Of a DNA stretch of 7,546 nt, positions 1-3,675 are shown in pieces. A program made the translations under genes and the position numbers. The notes beneath the pieces were generated by a model. The model was not told the DNA's origin, made no database searches, and worked only from the letters and a program-made list of their open reading frames with translations. This DNA is from Anaerolineales bacterium (lineage in GTDB: Bacteria > Chloroflexota > Anaerolineae > Anaerolineales > JABWBV01), in assembly GCA_027019845.1 (NCBI GenBank), contig JALUWE010000463.1, forward strand, positions 1 to 7,546. Reading direction: 5' to 3'. The stretch's first letter is position 1; each line of letters opens with the position of its first letter.

Positions 1-2
1 AT

Positions 3-119
3 TTGCGAAAAAAATTGGAAAAAGACCCCTCCAATCCCCAATACATTCTGACGGAACGAGGAGTTGGCTACCGTTTTGTGGATTTCAGAAAGCAAAAAGC
101 AGCCGAGGAAAGCCGGTAA
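3..119 (+). CDS. OmpR/PhoB-family response regulator, C-terminal end (partial)
   Basis: Only the last 38 residues are in the window; the gene begins upstream. The sequence starts LRKKLEKDPSNPQYILTERG and continues VGYRF before a short charged tail. This is the end of the winged-helix DNA-binding domain of OmpR/PhoB response regulators: the recognition helix end (LRKKLE), the wing (YILTERGVGYRF), then the stop at 117-119. In this family a sensor histidine kinase phosphorylates an N-terminal receiver domain, and the winged helix then binds promoter DNA; neither the receiver nor a kinase is visible here. The tail after VDF (RKQKAAEESR) is encoded partly by a 17-bp string that recurs in an intergenic region at 2919-2935, so it may be a recent addition. 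The gene converges on the DUF971 gene, with 5 bp between the two stop codons. Confidence 0.85.
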   Translation: MRKKLEKDPSNPQYILTERGVGYRFVDFRKQKAAEESR

Positions 120-138
120 CCGGTTCAGTCCGGCTTTT
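109..138. terminator. Short bidirectional hairpin terminator between convergent genes
   Basis: AAAGCCGG (109-116) pairs perfectly with CCGGCTTT (130-137) around a 13-nt loop, followed by TTTT on the + strand. The loop contains the response-regulator stop (117-119) and the complement of the DUF971 stop (125-127), so the hairpin could end both transcripts. The T-run is good for the + strand and only interrupted (CTTTCCT) for the minus strand. A competing smaller stem, CCGG-TAA-CCGG at 113-123, is possible. Confidence 0.6.
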
Positions 139-457
139 CGTCTTCCAAAGCTCGCAAATAGCTCCAGTGATAGATCCCATGACGGTGGCCGTCCGCCCAT
201 ACGATGTTGATGGCATAATTCCCCACCTGTTGAATTTCTTCCACCTGATAGGCACGCGAATCGTATAAGGGGATCACAAAGTCACTCAGATCGGGCATGG
301 TGCCCATATTCTCGTGCCCCCCCCGGCACTCTGCACAAGGACAGGCTTCCCTCAGCAAAGCAAAGGGAAGTTCGCTAATTTCTCCATCGTTCCAGGTGAT
401 GATAAGTTTTCCCTCCCTTCGATTGGCGGTTATACCAGTTGGCATCAAAGCGTCCAT
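125..457 (-). CDS. DUF971 (GBBH-like N-terminal) domain protein
   Basis: This 110-residue protein is a stand-alone DUF971 domain, the fold found at the N-terminus of gamma-butyrobetaine hydroxylase. Typical family features are visible: an N-terminal strand pair (KLIITWNDGEISELPFALLREACPC), a Cys-rich turn with C39, C41, C44 and H48 that could bind a metal, the VGNYAINIVWADGH strand, and the closing GIYHWSYLRAL motif. The bacterial single-domain proteins have no settled function; several lie near iron-sulfur cofactor or Mrp/ApbC-type genes, which are not seen here. The ATG at 457 is chosen because GAGG lies about 9 nt upstream. It starts 15 nt after the SH3-protein stop, so it is the last gene of the minus-strand operon. 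An ATG four codons further in is a possible but weaker start. Confidence 0.85.
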   Translation of the reverse strand: MDALMPTGITANRREGKLIITWNDGEISELPFALLREACPCAECRGGHENMGTMPDLSDFVIPLYDSRAYQVEEIQQVGNYAINIVWADGHRHGIYHWSYLRALEDEKPD

Positions 458-472
458 GTTTTTATTACCTCG

Positions 473-961
473 TTACGGATTTTGTATGATCTCCAGATAG
501 TTGGAAGCAGCCCAACCATTACGGCTTTCGTCGTAGAATCCTACCAGATACCACCAGATCAGGCCATCCGCTTCTTGCGGTCCGTCACGCACCACAAAAA
601 CCTCCGACTCAAGCCCCAAATAACGGACTTCGCTATTCAACCCCGGCTCACTGCGCAGGTTCAGCCCATCTCCTCCTGTGCCCGTAATCTGCACAAACGC
701 CCCTTGCACGATCGTCCCCGGTAGAGGCGTTGGAGCGGGAGTTTCGCTTGGCGGGGGTGTGTCTGTCGGCAGTTCGAAACCGGATACGGTAGCGGTAGGA
801 GCGGGAATAATGGTGAGCGCTGCCGCTGGAGCGTTGTTTTCGTTGGTCAGAGGGAGGAAAATCGTCATCCAGCACACAACCAACCCCAACAAGAGCGCGC
901 CGACCACCACCGCACCCACCAGCACCCACAAATTTATCACAGCTCCAAACAGTTTTCTCAT
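473..961 (-). CDS. Membrane-anchored bacterial SH3-domain protein
   Basis: This is a 162-residue protein with three parts. A single hydrophobic segment (about residues 8-38, AVINLWVLVGAVVVGALLLG and on) should anchor it in the membrane, N-terminus inside. A Thr/Pro-rich linker (about 62-82, TDTPPPSETPAPTPLPG) follows. A bacterial SH3 (SH3b) domain occupies about 86-159, with the hallmark LNLRSEPG near 100-107, a central WWYLV and a terminal GWAASNYLEII. SH3b domains commonly bind peptidoglycan or other wall peptides, so an extracytoplasmic wall-binding or sensory role is inferred; no enzyme domain is present. The ATG at 961 overlaps, as ATGA, the stop of the degenerate lipid-kinase tail, which supports this start. 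The longer reading from 1084 would put coding sequence of the upstream gene in the wrong frame before the anchor. Confidence 0.85.
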   Translation of the reverse strand: MRKLFGAVINLWVLVGAVVVGALLLGLVVCWMTIFLPLTNENNAPAAALTIIPAPTATVSGFELPTDTPPPSETPAPTPLPGTIVQGAFVQITGTGGDGLNLRSEPGLNSEVRYLGLESEVFVVRDGPQEADGLIWWYLVGFYDESRNGWAASNYLEIIQNP

Positions 962-1035
962 CTTTGCTGTGGATTCGCGAACAAATTCATCTCTGTTCGT
1001 TCGGGCGCCAACACTCGCAACGCGAGCGGTGCAAT
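958..1035 (-). pseudogene. C-terminal tail of the same DAGK-family gene, in another frame
   Basis: In a different minus-strand frame from the N-terminal part, 25 residues read IAPLALRVLAPERTE and on, ending NLFANPQQR before TGA at 958-960. DAGK-family proteins from Chloroflexota and Firmicutes usually end with a strand like ALRVLVP, then a short xxTPxxLF tail; the order LRVL-x-P-x-x-T-x-x-x-L-F fits that ending. The TGA overlaps the ATG of the SH3 gene as ATGA, the normal coupling of adjacent genes in an operon, which suggests that this is the gene's original end. The match rests on a short stretch and on family recall rather than an alignment. Confidence 0.55.
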
Positions 1036-1334
1036 CCAATTTCCAGCGCCCAGACGTTGGCAGTGCCCCCAGGGAGCACCCCAAGCGCGGTCCTCGATCC
1101 CATCAACCCGCTAGCCGCCTTGCCGACCGACCCATCGCCCCCCACGATGAACAAGGCGTCCAGCCCCGCCTGGGCAGCCTGGCGGGCCAGGCGGGTAATG
1201 TGCTCCCCGCTTCGGGAGGCCTCGATTGCCACCTCCGATCCAAAATCCTGCAACGTGTGAACAACGCCGGAGGTCAGCAACTCCGGAGGAATTTTTCCGG
1301 CTTTCGGGTTGTAGACCAGTAACGCGCACCGCAT
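987..1334 (-). pseudogene. Diacylglycerol kinase-family gene, truncated N-terminal part
   Basis: The reading frame gives 115 residues beginning MRCALLVYNPKAG. It carries the N-terminal nucleotide-binding half of the DAGK/LCB5 lipid-kinase family: the NPKAG strand (9-13), IVGGDGSVGKAASGL (63-77) with the conserved GGDGx loop, and LGVLPGGTANVWALEIGL (84-101). Family members are about 300 residues; here the sequence loses similarity right after LEIGL and stops 14 residues later. The lipid-binding beta-sandwich domain is missing, so phosphorylation of diacylglycerol or a related lipid is unlikely. The usual Glu of the GGDGTxxE motif is Lys71, which also argues for decay. The start at 1334 fits the family; the longer reading from 1376 runs through the promoter. 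No Shine-Dalgarno is seen; TACAAT lies 7 nt upstream. An assembly gap that removed the middle of an intact gene is an equal possibility. Confidence 0.75.
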
Positions 1335-1341
1335 GGCGATG

Positions 1342-1347
1342 ATTGTA
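1342..1347 (-). promoter_or_regulatory. -10-like TACAAT before the DAGK-family operon
   Basis: On the minus strand TACAAT is followed by exactly 7 nt (CATCGCC) and then the ATG at 1334. No purine-rich ribosome site lies between. This spacing places the expected transcript start at or within a base or two of the ATG, so the mRNA would be leaderless. No good -35 box is visible. Confidence 0.5.
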
Positions 1348-1410
1348 CACGAAATTCGGGAGTAGGGAGCAGGCATAAACGGTCAGACAAGTCCGACAAA
1401 CCAACTCATT

Positions 1411-1419
1411 TGATAAAAT
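1411..1419 (+). promoter_or_regulatory. Extended -10 (TGATAAAAT) of the Ser/Thr kinase gene, leaderless type
   Basis: TGATAAAAT matches the extended -10 form TGnTATAAT with one mismatch. Its last base is followed by 7 nt (TGGAAAC) and then the kinase ATG at 1427. There is no Shine-Dalgarno at a usable distance. No convincing -35 box is seen, as expected for an extended -10 promoter. The same layout precedes recG. Together with the minus-strand TACAAT, the 92-bp gap 1335-1426 acts as a divergent promoter region. It also contains the short direct repeat GGGAGTAGGGAGCAGG at 1358-1373. Confidence 0.55.
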
Positions 1420-1426
1420 TGGAAAC

Positions 1427-2479
1427 ATGGAAGAAAACGTTTTGCTAAACGACCGTTATCTGCTGCAAAAACTGGTCGGCAGGGGAGGCATGGCTTCGGT
1501 GTACCAGGCGCGCGATTTGATGCTCGAACGCCCCGTCGCCATCAAAGTCTTACGGGAAGCCTATTCCCGCGATCCCGCCTTCCGGGAACGCTTCCGCCAG
1601 GAGGCCAAAGCAGCCGCCAACCTTTCCCACCCCAACATCGTCACCGTCCACGATTTCGGGTACGACAAAGGGCGGCTGTTCATCATCATGGAGCACGTCC
1701 CAGGCACTGATTTGAGAACCATGTTGGAGCAGCGCGGCCGCTTCCCGGTCGAGGAGGCCATCCCGCTGCTGGTGCAGATTTGCGCCGGCTTGGGCTACGC
1801 ACACCGGGCCGGGCTGGTACACTGCGACATCAAACCCCACAACATCCTGATCACCCCAGACCGCCGCGTCAAAGTAACCGACTTCGGCATTGCCCGCGCC
1901 CTGGCTTCCATCAACCCCGACGAGCTTACAGACATCGTCTGGGGTTCGCCGCAATACTTCTCCCCTGAACAGGCAGCCGGAAAAGCGCCCTCGCCCTCTT
2001 CGGACGTGTATTCATTGGGCGTGATCATGTACCAGATGCTGACGGGACAATTGCCCTTTGTCAGTGCTTCGGCTGAGGAATTGGCTGAAATGCACCGCCA
2101 GGCCGCGCCTGTACCCCCGCGTAAGATCAACCAGGACATCCCCCCTGTTTTGGAACAGATCATCCTCAAAATCCTGGCCAAAGAACCCTCCGCGCGTTAC
2201 CGCACCGCCGATCAACTAGGCCGGGTGTTGATGACGTTCGACCCCTCCCGGCAGCCGCCTACCCAACCCGTCCCACCCCGCGCGCCGCTCAGCCCGGCTT
2301 CCCCCCCGCAGACCCGCCCCTCCCAAGCCCCTGGGCAGTCTCCCGTCTCCGCCGGGAATAACAACCTGAACATCGACTGGGTCACGGTCGGGCTGGCTTT
2401 GTTGGCCGTGTTGGCCGTAGGAGGCCTGATCCCGTTCTGGATTTGGGTGTATTTCACCACCAACCCTCCCCTGCCGTGA
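1427..2479 (+). CDS. Membrane-anchored Hanks-type Ser/Thr protein kinase (non-RD)
   Basis: This 350-residue protein has a complete PknB-like kinase domain at about 11-272. Visible motifs are the glycine loop GRGGMASVY (18-26), the ATP lysine K40 in VAIKVL, the helix-C glutamate E59, the catalytic loop HCDIKPHN (132-139) with D134 and N139, the metal-binding DFG (152-154), SPEQ in place of APE (179-182), and DVYSLGV. The residue before the catalytic Asp is Cys instead of Arg, so it is a non-RD kinase, a class usually less dependent on activation-loop phosphorylation. A Pro-rich linker (about 274-306) leads to one membrane helix (about 318-342) and only about eight residues beyond it. There are no PASTA repeats or other sensor domains, so any signal must come through a partner or the membrane itself. 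It has its own promoter, diverges from the lipid-kinase operon and converges on rpmB. Confidence 0.93.
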   Translation: MEENVLLNDRYLLQKLVGRGGMASVYQARDLMLERPVAIKVLREAYSRDPAFRERFRQEAKAAANLSHPNIVTVHDFGYDKGRLFIIMEHVPGTDLRTMLEQRGRFPVEEAIPLLVQICAGLGYAHRAGLVHCDIKPHNILITPDRRVKVTDFGIARALASINPDELTDIVWGSPQYFSPEQAAGKAPSPSSDVYSLGVIMYQMLTGQLPFVSASAEELAEMHRQAAPVPPRKINQDIPPVLEQIILKILAKEPSARYRTADQLGRVLMTFDPSRQPPTQPVPPRAPLSPASPPQTRPSQAPGQSPVSAGNNNLNIDWVTVGLALLAVLAVGGLIPFWIWVYFTTNPPLP

Positions 2480-2525
2480 TCCTGCCCTCGAAAACGGCTG
2501 CCCGCCACGCTGTTCTACACCCCTT

Positions 2526-2553
2526 AAAAACAAAAACCGCGGCCCACGCCGCG
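2526..2553 (-). terminator. Rho-independent terminator of rpmB
   Basis: Read on the minus strand, CGCGGC, loop GTGG, GCCGCG (2553 down to 2538) is followed by GG and then TTTTTGTTTTT (2536-2526). This is a classic GC stem with a T-run, 55 nt past the rpmB stop. On the + strand the same stem has no T-run, so it does not obviously end the converging kinase transcript. Nothing else is seen in 2480-2525. Confidence 0.85.
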
Positions 2554-2608
2554 ATCCTTGTCATCGACTCGCCAGCCGCCAATCACACCTGACCGGTCGT
2601 CTTTACAC

Positions 2609-2791
2609 TTAGCGCGCTTTTGCCAGGGTGCGAATACAGCGTGTACACAACGTCTTACGCACCTTACGCCCCCCCTCATACACCGAGACTTTTTGCAAAT
2701 TCGGTTTGAATTTCCGGCGGGTGGATTTCTTCGACCACGGTACACTGCGGCCAAACGTTGTCGTCTTTCCACAATTTGCACATTTCGCCAT
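2609..2791 (-). CDS. rpmB: 50S ribosomal protein L28
   Basis: This 60-residue protein begins MAKCANCGKTTTFGRSVPWS and contains the basic segment RRKFKPNLQKVSV, then the closing KTLCTRCIRTLAKAR, all typical of L28. It is the zinc-binding form: C4, C7, C49 and C52 make two CxxC pairs. L28 sits in the large ribosomal subunit and is needed for assembly and 70S formation. Length matches the family (about 60-63 residues). The ATG at 2791 is chosen over an upstream in-frame ATG (2842) because AAAGGA (2800-2805) lies 8 nt before it, and because the extension would cover the promoter. The gene is transcribed away from asp23, the arrangement seen in many Firmicutes and other bacteria. Confidence 0.95.
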   Translation of the reverse strand: MAKCANCGKTTTFGRSVPWSKKSTRRKFKPNLQKVSVYEGGRKVRKTLCTRCIRTLAKAR

Positions 2792-2799
2792 TGTTCTTG

Positions 2800-2822
2800 T
2801 CCTTTCCCGAAGAAGAATTATA
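2800..2822 (-). promoter_or_regulatory. rpmB promoter -10 and Shine-Dalgarno
   Basis: On the minus strand a perfect TATAAT (2822-2817) is followed by the Shine-Dalgarno AAAGGA (2805-2800), 8 nt before the rpmB ATG. The predicted leader is about 20 nt. No strong -35 is present at 17 nt; TTGGCT (2842-2837) lies 14 nt upstream, which is short. A small hairpin at 2844-2862 lies just upstream of this box. Confidence 0.6.
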
Positions 2823-2843
2823 ATACCTGATTTGAGAGCCAAT

Positions 2844-2862
2844 CGGCTTTGTCCAAAAGCCG
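2844..2862. other. Small hairpin upstream of the rpmB promoter
   Basis: CGGCTTT (2844-2850) pairs with AAAGCCG (2856-2862) around a 5-nt loop. No T-run follows on either strand, so it is not a good terminator. It lies just upstream of the rpmB -10 region, in the -35 area, and could be an operator, but this is inference only. Confidence 0.35.
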
Positions 2863-3084
2863 CCCGATCCTACCACAAACCACATCGGATAGCAACCTTT
2901 TTTGAAAAAGTACCACAACAGAAAGCAAAAAGCAGGAACAGGTGTTTTTTGTATCGAATTCGTCGAATGCGCATGAATTTTTTGCACATCCGAAGCACGA
3001 ATGATCTGGGTGTGGGACAAATAAAACCCATGAGACGGCCTGCACGATTGAGACCATCCAGACGACCCCCAAACGAGGTGCTCC
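2863..3084. other. Intergenic region upstream of asp23
   Basis: No convincing coding sequence was found. The stretch is more AT-rich than its neighbours. It holds the 17-bp string shared with the response-regulator end (2919-2935), a T-run at 2945-2950, two 8-bp perfect palindromes CGAATTCG (2955-2962) and ATGCGCAT (2967-2974), and the asp23 Shine-Dalgarno GAGGTG (3075-3080), 4 nt before the ATG. A promoter for the asp23-fakA cluster should lie here; no clear -35/-10 pair could be chosen. Confidence 0.5.
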
Positions 3085-3441
3085 ATGACTGACGTCAACA
3101 CCCCCTTAGGCAGCATTCGCATTTCACCCCGCGCGATTGCTACCATCGCATATCAGGCCACCATGCAATCCTACGGCGTGGTGGGACTGGCCTCCAAAAA
3201 CTTTTTCGATGGTCTGGCGAACGTGGTCGTCAAAGACCCAACACACGGCATCGACGTGAAATTCGACGGGGAGGCCATCGACATCGACATCTACATCATC
3301 GTGGAATACGGCACCCGCATCAAAACCGTTGCCGCCAGCGTAGCCAACACCGTCCGCTACCACGTCGAGAAGGCCATCGGCCTGCCCGTCAACCTCATCA
3401 ACGTCCACGTTCAAGGCCTGCGCATCAGCGATACGGACTAA
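3085..3441 (+). CDS. Asp23/Gls24 family envelope stress-response protein (YloU-like)
   Basis: This 118-residue protein is a single Asp23/Gls24 (DUF322) domain. It begins LGSIRISPRAIATIAYQATM, continues YGVVGLA, then has the alternating strand pair DVKFDGEAIDIDIYIIVEYG, the helix KTVAASVANTVRYHVEKAIGLPV and the end strand NLINVHVQGLRI, all standard for the family. No signal peptide or membrane segment is present. In Staphylococcus aureus Asp23 is a membrane-associated, abundant protein linked to cell-envelope stress; small relatives such as B. subtilis YloU sit just before YloV/FakA, as here. The start has GAGGTG 4 nt upstream. Its spacing from fakA is 234 nt and filled with repeats, but no terminator with a T-run is seen, so co-transcription remains possible. 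Confidence 0.93.
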   Translation: MTDVNTPLGSIRISPRAIATIAYQATMQSYGVVGLASKNFFDGLANVVVKDPTHGIDVKFDGEAIDIDIYIIVEYGTRIKTVAASVANTVRYHVEKAIGLPVNLINVHVQGLRISDTD

Positions 3442-3453
3442 ACCCTATCCCCG

Positions 3454-3499
3454 TCCTTCGAATACGAGCGGCTGCGCCGCCCTCCGCTCAGAACGCAAT
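3454..3499. repeat. Structured intergenic hairpin repeat, copy 1
   Basis: This 46-bp unit starts TCCTTCGAATACGAGCGG and ends CCGCTCAGAACGCAAT. GAGCGG (3466-3471) can pair with CCGCTC (3484-3489), or GCGGC with GCCGC around TGC (3468-3480). A second copy lies at 3555-3602 with the same ends and a different but also self-complementary centre. It looks like a REP-type structured repeat rather than a terminator, since no T-run follows. Confidence 0.7.
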
Positions 3500-3505
3500 C
3501 CCCAA

Positions 3506-3547
3506 TTCACAATTAACCGTTCACAATTCACCATTCACAATTCCTAC
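3506..3547. repeat. Three imperfect 14-bp tandem repeats
   Basis: TTCACAATT begins at 3506, 3520 and 3534, exactly 14 bp apart. The units read TTCACAATTAACCG, TTCACAATTCACCA and TTCACAATTCCTAC. The block is AT-rich and lies between the two hairpin repeats. Confidence 0.7.
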
Positions 3548-3554
3548 CCCCCCA

Positions 3555-3602
3555 TCCTTCGACTACGAGCGGACTTCGTCCACTATCCGTTCAGGATGCA
3601 AT
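3555..3602. repeat. Structured intergenic hairpin repeat, copy 2
   Basis: This 48-bp unit starts TCCTTCGACTACGAGCGG and ends CCGTTCAGGATGCAAT. Outer CATCC (3554-3558) pairs with GGATG (3594-3598), GAGCGG pairs with CCGTTC with one G-T pair, and a nested GGAC-TTC-GTCC occupies 3571-3581. It differs from copy 1 mostly in the loop and in stem bases, with the ability to fold kept. Confidence 0.7.
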
Positions 3603-3661
3603 TACCCAATTACCCAATTACCCAATTACCCAATTACCAATACCCAATACCCAACATCCCT
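3600..3661. repeat. Tandem 8-bp AATTACCC array upstream of fakA
   Basis: Four perfect AATTACCC units occupy 3600-3631, then AATTACC, two AATACCC and AACATCCC decay towards the fakA Shine-Dalgarno (AGGAG, 3665-3669). On the minus strand this reads GGGTAATT repeated, with GGG every 8 nt and 5-nt loops, which fits the G-quadruplex consensus. It is the last sequence before the fakA ribosome site. Confidence 0.85.
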
Positions 3662-3675
3662 CCCAGGAGAAATGA

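Noticed and set aside
473..1084. Longer SH3 protein reading starting at 1084
   Set aside because: The extra 41 residues overlap the lipid-kinase coding region in another frame and precede the membrane anchor; the ATG at 961 with ATGA overlap is better.
2609..2842. rpmB start at 2842
   Set aside because: The extension covers the TATAAT box and Shine-Dalgarno; L28 normally begins MAKxC as at 2791.
2844..2862. Terminator between rpmB and asp23
   Set aside because: The genes are divergent and no T-run follows the stem on either strand.
2628..3146. Long open frames on both strands across the asp23 upstream region (2628-3092 +, 2676-3146 -)
   Set aside because: They overlap rpmB or asp23 in other frames, lack family-like composition and cover promoter sequence.
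3454..3499. Rho-independent terminator after asp23
   Set aside because: The stem is GC-rich but no T-run follows, and the same unit recurs downstream as a repeat.
3600..3661. Iteron-type replication origin
   Set aside because: 8-bp units without DnaA boxes, AT-rich unwinding element or a replication gene; short-repeat expansion explains it better.
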